From contig ML213544.1 of NCBI GenBank assembly GCA_004369045.1, positions 8,029-62,780 of the forward strand: a DNA stretch of 54,752 nucleotides, in the 5' to 3' direction. This document shows positions 44,424 through 53,614 of the stretch, in pieces. A program made the position numbers and the translations under genes. Position 1 is the first letter of the stretch. Each line of letters starts with the position of its first letter. The stretch comes from Heliocybe sulcata. Lineage: Eukaryota > Basidiomycota > Agaricomycetes > Gloeophyllales > Gloeophyllaceae. A model generated the notes under the pieces. That model saw only the letters and a list, made by a program, of their open reading frames with translations. It was not told where the DNA came from and made no database searches.

Positions 44424-45693
44424 TTACCAGTCGTCGCACTGCATCCACATCGCGACATAGACGCGCTCGTTCATCACTTCTTCAACTTCGTGGTCGATAG
44501 TGGCAAGGACCTTTGCGTCGCTCTTGCTAGGAAGACCCCAAGTTTCGTCTGGCTCCTCCAATGAGGGACTCATCTCCCACTTGGCTCCCGTCTGCGCGTT
44601 GTACTGGTTGATCCAGACCTTGCAGCAAAAGCAGACACCGGCGCTACTCCCCACGTATTGCGCGGTGCTCGCGTTGCTGTTGAGAATGAGTTGGATTTCG
44701 GGATGGACCGCGAGGGTCACGCGCGGCTTGTATTGCTTTTCTGCCATCCTCACCAAGCCATCCAGCAGGGAACTCTTTGGAGGACCCTCTGTGCTGATGT
44801 GTGGAGCGGATACTATAACATTTCGAACAGGTCGTTGCATAGTAACGCTGTCCACCGACGCAGGCGTCCCCGTCACCCAGACGTAGTCGAACTTCCCGTC
44901 AATGGAACAGAAGCGGCGACTTAAGCCCTCGGTACAACTCCAGTACCGGCCCAGCATAGCCAGCTTGTACCTCATTTCCCCGAGCCGCTGTTTGCACTCG
45001 CCACGTCTCACGAGTCGTCGAAGGAATCGAGATCCGGTAAGTTGAGCGGCGAGGAAGGATGCATTCTCGAAGTTGATGTCGCTCAGCGGCCTGGTATTCC
45101 ATTCTTCGTCCATAATTTCCTGGAGCTGTATCTTCCATAAATTGGCAATGTACGATTGGACCGACGTGCCACTCGGCTTCTGGAAACGCGCCAGGGTTTC
45201 TGAGGATGATGGCAGCTCTCTCTCTATCTCCCTCCATGACTTCATGTAGTCGATCTCCATCAGAAGCTCCAACTCGTCTACGAAGTAATCCAGGGGCCGC
45301 GCTACAGCACTGATGGCGTTTTCCATGCCAGGGGTAGCGTAGCTCTTCATTGCAATCCGGATCCTGTTGGAGAAGTCCTCGCTCGGCCAGCGCAGGACCT
45401 CGAACAACGTCTTGGCTGCATCTTCAGCGTCCTCGGAGATTGCACCGTTGATAGCTAGAGCGAAGTGATGGAAACCATCTTCTCCTTTCTCCGAAGTAAC
45501 CGCTTTTTGCCGGCTATCTTTGCCGATAGCCACAGCGATAGCTAGGTCTTCGACTAGTTGCAGTTCTTCGGTCAGTGACGCGCGACGCTGAGTGATGACC
45601 TCTGGCCAACTATCGTCTCGGGTGTTCCTCGGAATGCCCTTCAATTACCTGGAGATGCTCCGCTACCATCGTCAGCCTATCTGACCGTGCCAT
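44424..45693 (-). pseudogene. OTT_1508-like deaminase, copy F, with a frameshift near the N-terminus
   Basis: The main open frame (stop 44424) runs to about 45644 and carries all later family blocks: E-D-L-A-I-A-V-A-I-G, F-H-H-F-A-L-A-I-N-G, S-Y-A-T-P-G-M-E, L-G-R-Y-W-S-C-T, V-H-P-E-I-Q-L-I-L, C-F-C-C-K-V-W-I and E-T-W-G-L-P. The expected start (ATG at 45693, after an ACAG acceptor-like site) and the A-E-H-L-Q block lie in a different frame. Comparison with the relic at 13783 shows one extra base near 45646 (GTAATTGAAG against GTAATGAAG). The next in-frame ATG is over 100 codons in. The gene is either a recent pseudogene, uses a non-ATG start, or the base is a sequencing error. H-P-E and C-x-x-C are intact. 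Confidence 0.65.
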
Positions 45694-46057
45694 TTCCTGT
45701 GTTGAAAACGAGCATTTGCACATCAGTTATCGTCATTTAGCGGACGATATATACCCTAACTTTGTTGGCGTTGGCTGTGATTTTCGGAGTGGACTTGGAG
45801 AAGATAAGCTGGGAACGTCGGACGAGTCAGACCGAGTTTTCTTGTCACGGGACATGGGCGCTTGTAGACGCGTGCACGGTGGCCCGATTCCGACCGGATT
45901 ACAGTACTGAAAAGTGGCTCTCGAAAGAGAAGGTATACATCATAGAACTACAGATCCGTAAAACACTCTTGAGCTAAACGAGAAACCAGAGCAATATGAT
46001 AGATGAACTGACTACTAAACTCCTTGTCTGCCCGAGAGCAGCGAAGGAAACGTATGC
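45694..46057. other. Intergenic, nothing recognised
   Basis: About 360 bp between the 5' end of deaminase F and the 3' end of the Ser/Thr-rich gene, holding the presumed F promoter. No clear motif was seen. Confidence 0.4.
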
Positions 46058-46879
46058 TCACAAGACAATCCCCATCAATAGCCCGGCGACCTCCATGAGA
46101 ACACCCACTGCCAAGCCGCCCTTCCAGGATATCACTTGCACAACCCGGCCAGCTGCTGACGTCGTTCCGGTCCCGGTGCCTGAACTTGAGGGCACAGGCC
46201 GCGTAATCGTCTGAGTGGCTGTCGGCGACCGGCTCGCTACATCCCTCGAGTCGGTTGACGCAGACGCTGGGACAGTAACCGTCGACCTAGACGAAGTAGA
46301 CACAGATACAGTCGTCACGACGATCGAAGTGAGCTGTGAGGAGGAAGGGACGGACCCGCTCGCACTAGCACTCGAAGTGACTACGGTCGTTTGGGTGAGA
46401 GTTGTGCTTGGGCTGGACGCGCTGGAAGGAGCTGCGGTTTCGGTGACGACTGTGGTGAGGGTGAGGGTGGCGGGTGGGCTAGAGAAGGTGGTGGTTATGA
46501 CAGTTGTGGAGTAGGAGAGGGATCCGGAGCCCGAGTCGGTCGTGCTGGGTCTGGGGCCCGTGAAAGTGCCTAGTGGTGGGCGACCGGTGAGTGGCTGCAC
46601 TGGCAGACTGATATGCTACGAAATGGCCGCACCGGTAGACGTCCCTGGTCTTCCAGACGTTGGTTCACTTTCGGAGTATGAGACAGAGGTGGTGCTGAAT
46701 GCGGAAGAAGATGCAGGGTCGGAGGTGGAAGCGGAGGAACTGGCTGTGCAATGAGCTAAGTAACGATCGACTCCTCGTGCGTGGATCTGGCAATACTTAC
46801 ATTGAGCTTCCGCGAGTAGACTAGGCCATGAAAGCGCCACCAAGACCAAGAGCAGTGCATATGCGATCGACTTGAACAT
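46058..46879 (-). CDS. Ser/Thr-rich secreted, probably GPI-anchored surface protein
   Basis: The ATG at 46879 opens a clean signal peptide (M-F-K-S-I-A-Y-A-L-L-L-V-L-V-A-L, cleavage near A-E-A-Q). An intron with donor GTAAGT near 46800 and acceptor CACAG near 46747 leads to a Ser/Thr/Pro-rich region. A second short intron near 46640-46600 joins the large last exon, which is almost entirely Ser/Thr/Val repeats (T-T-V-V-T type). The protein ends in a hydrophobic helix (G-G-L-A-V-G-V-L-M-E-V-A-G-L-L-M-G) at the stop 46058, as GPI-anchored wall proteins do. No catalytic domain is visible. The stalk would be heavily O-glycosylated. Divergent from the PL14-like gene, 490 bp apart. The second splice junction is approximate. 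Confidence 0.7.
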
Positions 46880-47028
46880 TTTGCGATCAAGAGCAGAGAA
46901 ATGCAGGTCTCGGATTCTGGCCGGAGTATTCGAGGTGGACGTTCAAGCGGAGAAGACGAGTCGGTTACCAGACCATACACGCAAGTCTGAAGCACAGTCG
47001 CATGGGACGATGCTAACAGAAGGCAAAC

Positions 47029-47037
47029 TTTTTATAT
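47029..47037 (-). promoter_or_regulatory. TATA box of the Ser/Thr-rich gene
   Basis: ATATAAAAA on the minus strand about 150 bp upstream of the ATG at 46879, in the divergent intergenic region. Confidence 0.45.
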
Positions 47038-47368
47038 CTCGTCGCCGTCCTTCCAGGCATGGGCAGGAACTCGACGAGGTGAGAAAGTTGGCCAGATGGT
47101 TCGGCACGTGTGGTCCGGGGAGCAGGTGAGAATGGTCCTTCTGGTCCCACGACGGACTGGTGGGACCGCTTCGTCGTCGAGATCATGCACCCGACTGCTG
47201 GAAGACTGCAGGAGGCTGTCCATGGATGCGGTCGCCTGCTACAAGGATCACAAGCTCTGCCGGATCATGTGGAACTTTAAGTAGGGGAACGAGCTCAATT
47301 CTGCGCGACACGTGGTGGCCACTCTTGTCGGAAATACACGGGCTGTCCTTGCTTTCTCACAAGTCACC

Positions 47369-48487
47369 ATGCATGATCTGCTTCCGATACCTCCAAACAC
47401 CGTCACAACAGGCTTCACAACTTCCTTGCATCTGGCTAACGATGTAGAAGCACTGGCTTTCGTCGCGCTCGCAGATGACGCTCTAGGAGTGCACAAGTCC
47501 TCGTCTCGCCTACCACATCCGTTGGTAACACCACCCAAGCCACCGCCATCGCAAGGTAGAGACCGTCCGGTCGCTTGGGAGGCTTTCTATCCGAAGGGCA
47601 GCATCAACCCGTCCAATCCTATTCCCGGAGGATGTGGTTTCTATTTGAGCGGTCCCAAAGCTTTCAGTGATGCTTTCGTAAATGCCAAAGAAGTTGTGAT
47701 GAGTTACGAAGTATTATTTGAGGAGGGATTCGAATGGGTAAAGGGAGGAAAGCTCCCCGGAATGTGTGAGTCTTCTTCGAATCCCTTTCGAGTTCATATC
47801 GGGTAGAGCATCTTCCGACAGTTGGAGGTATTGGAGATCTGGCGTACCGATGCTCCGGTGGGAGGAAGGACAACAGATGCAAATGCTTCGATCTTCGGCT
47901 CATGTGGAGGTAAGTGAGCTCCATCGCACACGCAACCGCTCTACTCCACATAGTCATATCGCACATAATGTGACTGATTAGACAGTCCGGCCAAGGCGAG
48001 CTCTACGCCTACCTTCCCCTAACCCCCACCAACGCATCTCGGCTGCTCGAGGTTCCCTCGTCAAAGCAGAACCCTGATTACGGGTTCTCCGTCGGGCGGG
48101 GCCTCTTCAACTTCCGCGCAGGCGAGTGGACGACGGTCGCGCAGAGGGTGAAGCTGAACGACATCGGTCATGAGAATGGTTAGTCTATTCCTTCGGGAAT
48201 ACATATTGTTCTTCCGCGTTGATAGTCGTACGCAGGTGAGGTGGAGGTCTATATCAACGGGATTTCGGTAATCAGAGTGGCAGGCTTGACTCTCAGGGAT
48301 GAGGCGGCGTCATATGTGAAGGGTATGCATTTCCAAACGTTCTTCGGAGGTATGTCATGCTTGTATTCTTGATTGCTTCTCTAAGAGGTGCTGACTTTAT
48401 TGTGTAGGATCCAGTCCGGACTGGGCTTCACCTAAGGATCAGAAAGCGTGGTTCGCCGGCGTTACGGGAGCATTGCTGAAGGACTGA
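47369..48487 (+). CDS. Polysaccharide lyase family 14-like protein
   Basis: Five exons (47369-47765, 47822-47909, 47982-48178, 48236-48349, 48408-48487) sum to 291 residues with all phases consistent. Conserved PL14 blocks in order are F-Y-P-K-G-S-I-N-P-S-N, G-G-C-G-F-Y-L-S-G-P, V-V-M-S-Y-E-V-L-F-E-E-G-F-E-W-V-K-G-G-K, L-P-G-M-F-G-G-I-G-D, C-S-G-G-R, C-F-D-L-R-L-M-W-R, G-E-L-Y-A-Y-L-P and Q-T-F-F-G-G-S-S-P-D-W-A-S-P. These form a jelly-roll that in characterised PL14 enzymes cleaves uronic-acid polymers such as alginate or glucuronan by beta-elimination. The fungal substrate is uncertain. No convincing signal peptide lies at the chosen ATG (M-H-D-L-L-P), so an upstream exon or unconventional secretion is possible. 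Splice joins were fixed by the motif G-G-x-G-D and the phase. Confidence 0.8.
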
Positions 48488-49737
48488 GACACGTCATTTC
48501 TGCGGCGCGATAGTTTCCTCTCGATGAGGCAACTTCGCTAGAAGGAATCCAATCCAATATTTTGCAAGTTTCTCATGATGTTCTCTGTACGCGCTAGGAT
48601 ATCAGGACTAACTGCGCTAGGTTGCCGATGTCGGCTTATCTTTCTCTGACGAGTGGACGTCGCCGAACTCGCAGATAGATTTCAGCTGTAGTCCATATTC
48701 TTTGGGGGCTACCAGCTACCACACTAAGCTGGTGTCCAGGTAATGCTGGTTTGTACCCAGACACTATTCCCTTCTGTCGAGGCCTGTTGGTGGATTTATG
48801 GCACGTGATCGCCGCGAGCGATATCCGTGACAATCTGAGTGATGGGTAACGGACACCACATTGACTTGATCATCCGCGCGCTTATCTTTACCGCATGGGT
48901 TGCTGTTTACGGGACACAGTACTTATCATTGTCTGCACTCTCTCCGTTTTCTAGGTGCGTGCTCTGCTGTGAAGCTGCAATTGGGTCGAAGTTCCCGGGT
49001 GCTAACGCAAAATCATCCACGCCACAACCACGGCCGGTACGAAAGACACAGAACTGCGATGACGAGATCAAATGAATGCCTGAAATTTTTGTCCATAAGC
49101 ACAAATTTTCTGCGGCTCCCCTCTTTACGAACCCTCCCACCCTTGTAAAAGGTGTCCGACATCCACCCGCACCCGAATATGCACGTGTAGTCGTCTCCGG
49201 TAAAGGGTCCATCCACAATGGCTTCTCCTTTCATTGAAGTCAAGTCGTTGATCTCTCAAGTCAGACGTGCTATTTTCGTGTGGTGGATACCGAACAAAGT
49301 ACTATCTTGAGCCAGAGGACCAAGTATATGAGCAGCTACGCTCACACATCGACCTCACACTAATGGCTTCTCTCTTCTCCTTCCAAGAAACTATGCTCGA
49401 TTAATCCCATAGACAGGTTTGGTGCCAGATGAACCACGAGCTAGCGCTTACGCTCTAAGGATGTTGTGTTGACTCGAGCCAGATCAATGAGGGCTTGATC
49501 TCTGGGCTGTTCCATCTCCCGGTAAGCGCTATCTTGGGGAAAGAGAGCTGAAGTGAAGGAGCGTTTTGACGATTCATAATGGAAAATGGACTATGTAGGT
49601 GATATTTACATTTCTCCATCTGGCTGACATAGTGTACTCTTTGTAAAGAACTTCGTATATCTTCCCCTTCCTTGTTTCAAGCCAAACGATTCTGAAACGA
49701 GAAGTAACTCCAAGCATGGATGTGGAAGTGCTCCATA
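48488..49737. other. Intergenic, nothing recognised
   Basis: 1.25 kb between the PL14-like gene and the P450 pseudogene tail. Minus frames at 48907-49243 contain a Cys/Gly-rich stretch (C-I-F-G-C-G-W-M) that I cannot assign. No repeat with the rest of the window was noticed. Confidence 0.35.
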
Positions 49738-50456
49738 CTAGTCTCTGTCGGCGATAGATAGAGTAAGAGGCAGTTGTGTGCCCACCTTAGGCAGGAGGGA
49801 TTCGACTACGTCATAACCTGTTGGGCCCTTTAATGTGCAGGTCAGATATGGCCCGACAGGCCCTATCGGATGCGATGCTGGCCTATAGTGTCCAAATATA
49901 GATTTTCCTAATTTGAATGGAGCTTCCTGCGTATCCGTCGGACCTTGCTGAATGCATCCGGAGTGTATCCGGGTGTTGTCCTCCTCTCTAAAAATTACAT
50001 TATGGGTCCCGTGGCTTATTTCTAGTCAGTACATACTCAGATCCAAACCTCTTGAGTGGTTCCAATATAAGGCCTATATCACGACGATATCGCCGGTGAA
50101 GCAGCAAGGGTATTGCAACAATATTGGCCGGCTGATATGCCGGCGTAACCCGGTATGGGACTGTGGGAAAAAATATGAGTATGGAAAATAGTGATAGAAT
50201 GGCTCCTAGAAAATCGCAGAAAAGCCCAATAAATGTGAGGATATATGAGTAGACTGATAGTATATGTTTGTATATATCTGCAATTCGATATTGCGCTAGG
50301 TCTTCTACATCTTCCGGAACAAATTTATCTTGGTCCTCAGCTGCAGAAACAGTGCATCGAGATTTATGTCCCTCAGAAATACCCTACACCACTGATATTT
50401 TGCATTAAGGCTATTCCAATGTATGTATACAGGTTTACTCAGTACACCTGAGAAGT

Positions 50457-50693
50457 ATATCCACTGCATCCCCAGATATCACCTCTATATGGTACCCCTC
50501 CTGCTCCTTGTGCATGCATAATGTGGTGATATTTGAATGATATAGCACCAAATACAGCATTAACAAATACATATAAGCTTGGTTTGGCCATCCCAGTATG
50601 CTTAGGATATCCCCAGGCTTCAATATGATACATGCCACTCATAGTGCACCATACAGGTACACCTCCTGCCATAGGGATGGACCTACTGGACTT
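50457..50693. repeat. Inner inverted repeat block, left copy (perfect match)
   Basis: 237 bp that are the exact reverse complement of 50947-51183 by eye, whereas the arm sequence on both sides of the block has diverged noticeably. It contains a 67-77 codon open frame on the minus strand that is repeated on the plus strand in the right copy. I do not recognise the frame. Confidence 0.85.
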
Positions 50694-50946
50694 GATGGCA
50701 TGTAAATATGGTACAATACTTTCATTTTAACCATAGTTAACGCTCAGAACTTGTCCTGCAGCATCCCACTGCTTGATTGTACTGCTAGAGCGATCAGGTG
50801 CCCTTATGGGATGGAGTTTAAATGCAGTTGTCTGTAACATGCTACCGGTACATACTGGCACCAATAAGGAGAAATAACATCTGGGACAAGTTATGAGCAT
50901 TACCTATAGTTAAGTTGAAAGTACTGTACCATGTTTTCATGCCACA

Positions 50947-51183
50947 AAGTCCAGTAGGTCCATCCCTATGGCAGGAGGTGTACCTGTATGGTGCACTATG
51001 AGTGGCATGTATCATATTGAAGCCTGGGGATATCCTAAGCATACTGGGATGGCCAAACCAAGCTTATATGTATTTGTTAATGCTGTATTTGGTGCTATAT
51101 CATTCAAATATCACCACATTATGCATGCACAAGGAGCAGGAGGGGTACCATATAGAGGTGATATCTGGGGATGCAGTGGATAT
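50947..51183. repeat. Inner inverted repeat block, right copy (perfect match)
   Basis: Reverse complement of 50457-50693 without a difference that I can see. The shared short frame begins near 50968 (M-A-G-G-V-P-V-W-C-T) with an alternative frame from 51002; neither resembles a known transposase. Likely a conversion tract or a captured fragment. Confidence 0.85.
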
Positions 51184-51667
51184 GATCCTCATGGGTACTA
51201 AGTAAACTTATAGCGATACATTTGGATAGCCTTGATACCAGATATAACCGGTGTAGGATGTCTCTGAGGGATACAAATTTCGATACACTGTTCCTGCAGG
51301 TGGAGGATGAATATAGATTTATTCCGAGAGATATAGGATACCTGGAGCAACATTGGGTTGCAAGTCTATATAAACCTATACCATTAGTCTACTCAAATAT
51401 CCTCCCATTTATCGGGCTTTTTTCTGATTTTCTAGGAGCCATTCTACCACCATTTTCCATATCCATATGTTTTTCCCACGGCCCCATACCGGGTTATATC
51501 AACCGGCCGATATTGTCGCGATATTGTCGTGATATAGGCTTATATTGGAACCACTCAAGAACCACTCAAATAGGATTGGATCCTGAGTATGTACTGACTA
51601 GAAATAAGCCATGGGACCCATAATGTAATTGTTACAGAGGAGGACAACACCCAGATACACTCCGGAT

Positions 51668-51737
51668 AGCTAGTCCGATGAGTCGGAGGGATGGCCGAGG
51701 GATCATTCCCGGTAACTACCAGTGATCATTGGCCTGA
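51668..51737. repeat. 70 bp insertion present only in the right arm
   Basis: In the left arm the sequence passes directly from GAATGC to ATCCGG (around 49952-49958). In the right arm the matching point is interrupted by 70 bp containing CCGATGAGTCGG. Either an insertion in the right arm or a deletion in the left arm. Confidence 0.6.
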
Positions 51738-53614
51738 GCATTCAGCGAGGTCCAACGGATATGCAGGAGGCTCTCTTCAAATTAGGAAAATATATATTTG
51801 GACACTATAGGCCAGCATCATGTCCGATAGGGCCAGTCGGGCCATATCCGGCCTGCACAGTAAATGGCCTAACGGGTCATGACGTTGGCGAATCCCTCCT
51901 GCCTAAGGTGTGTGTGCCCTTGCCTCTGTCAGATCTCAAGCGTGGAGTGATGAGCCCACTCCCGACTTTTTCCATGTCCATAGTCCCGGGTGCCACCTGG
52001 AAGTTGAAGTTGCTGATCAGTTCGTAGAAGAAACACTGCACCTCGGCCATGCTGCATGCGGAGAATTCGCGAAATAAGCCACTGTTCACATATCTTGTAC
52101 TCGGATTTACTCACGCGAAATGCCAGCCAATGCAAGACCACGTGCCCGTAGAAAAGTTCATCCTGCATTCGGATCTTAGCATTCTCTTAAGGTCGGGCAA
52201 AAAGGATGATGCTATTGAAATCGGATAGGTGTTAACGACTCTGTGGTATCGGAGTACACCGATGAGCCATCAAACCTCATCTCAGCATATAGCTCTTCAT
52301 CAGTGAGCTTGTGCTTGCTCGCCATTGACATATTGGCCTTGACTTAAAGGTCGGCAGTCAGTGAAAAGATCACAAACAAATATAACATGGATTTGTGATG
52401 TGAAAGTCGAGTACACACCGAGCAAGCTTAAAATGTCCTTTCCGCTCTTACCATCCTCCAATTCCTTCCCCTTTGTCTCAATGAGCTGCTTGGCAATCTT
52501 ATGAGCAGTAACCTTGTGTTCACGCAACCGCACAAGGGACTTGGATGGCAGGTATGTAGAGAGGATGTATAAGATGCTCTGCGGTATGTAGGACATTATG
52601 TTGTCAGACACAAGTCTGGTCGGGGGATCAGTGTCGAGTCTGGACGATTGAGATAAGCATGTGCGAACGCTGAGACGAGGTGCTTATACGAAGTTGCGGT
52701 AGACTTTTCCAAGTGCGGTTGTATCTTCGTCCATGGCGCCAATCTTATAGTCGAATGCTGCTGGTGATTTATTGAGATAGTCAGCAACCTAATAGACCAC
52801 AAGAAACGACGTAAATTTTCACCCTCTTCAATAGTGTCCAGTGTCGTGCGGCCTAATACGTCATGAATGTTGGTTGTGATGCAATTCCCATCTGGGGAGG
52901 CAGCAATCATATCTTTCCAGCGAGCGATTAACTACCCGAGGCCAAAAAGCACATTAGATTCTCAACATTGCAAGGCAAGGAACTACTTACATGATCGATG
53001 CACACCTTGAACACCGGGAAGAGAGCTCTAGCCTCTGGTGCACCAAATTCAGGTAACATCACCTTCCTTTGTCTTTTGTGAATATCCCCTTCCACGACCG
53101 GTGGATCAAAATAAATGGAAGAGAATGCAACTCTACTACTGACCTTCAGCCCAGACAAGATCAGGACCATCCATCGTATAAATGACTGCACGGCTGGTAC
53201 TCGGCTTCATGAAGCTGTAGGCAGATGTATGGAATATATACTGCAGTGCCTTCGGATTGCTGAGAAGGAGCTTGTCTGTCTGTACGAGACGTGAGCAGAG
53301 GAGAGGCGGTGTGAACAAAAAGGGGGGTCACTCCAAACAGCCCTTTGATATGGATGACAGAACCGAATTCATCTTGCCATTTGTACTGGAGGTCGCCCGC
53401 CGGAGCATATCTTAGGTCGAGTAGGTGTCCTGAGGAAACTCTCGTCGTGCAGTCTCCATACAATTGTAACTTGAAGAGACTTACCAAAGAGAAAGGAGTT
53501 GGATTCAGGACCCCGAATATAATATAGAAATCTGCCTCTGTATGTTCTATAAAGCGTGAGAATAGCCAGGACGGCCACAACACTAGCTGCTAGAACTTGG
53601 ACGTCGATATACAT

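Larger units (their letters stand above)
49783..51910. mobile_element. Palindromic (foldback) DNA transposable element with 8 bp target-site duplication
   Basis: The ends are inverted: CACCTTAGGCAGGAGGGATT at 49783 and its complement ending at 51910. Directly outside lie identical 8 bp repeats TGTGTGCC (49775-49782 and 51911-51918), a target-site duplication. Almost the whole element is an inverted repeat: arms of about 1 kb (49783 to ~50763 and ~50886 to 51910) around a ~120 bp loop. No transposase is visible, so it is non-autonomous. An 8 bp duplication fits hAT or Mutator-like superfamilies; the long inverted repeats favour Mutator-like or foldback types. The interior looks more AT-rich than the flanks. 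It sits in the last exon of a P450 gene. Confidence 0.85.
49738..53614 (-). pseudogene. Cytochrome P450 pseudogene, internally deleted and split by a transposable element
   Basis: Paralogue of the P450 at 28155-30437. The ATG at 53614 opens a membrane anchor; TATAAA lies ~60 bp upstream. Exons with S-N-P-K-A-L-Q-Y, H-K-R-Q-R-K-V-M-L-P-E-F and E-E-L-Y-A-E-M-R follow the intact gene down to ~52270. At ~52220 the I-helix starts (I-I-L-F-A), but the A-G-H-E-T-T, E-x-x-R and P-E-R-W regions are missing. Sequence resumes just before the heme exon, whose acceptor survives. The heme loop reads F-S-T-G-T-W-S-C-I-G, with W in place of the usual Arg. The last exon is interrupted at 51910/49783 by a 2,128 bp element. 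Beyond it (49782-49738) the frame continues to TAG. Three independent lesions make a working enzyme very unlikely. Confidence 0.85.

Noticed and set aside
50435-51205. Short frames in the inverted block as a transposase
   Set aside because: Under 80 codons, no catalytic acidic triad pattern or zinc-finger seen, and present twice only because the block is an inverted repeat.
51660-51740. Possible hammerhead-like or tRNA-like sequence (CCGATGAGTC) in the element arm
   Set aside because: The core lacks the CTGATGAG and GAAAC pairing of hammerheads, and no cloverleaf could be drawn.
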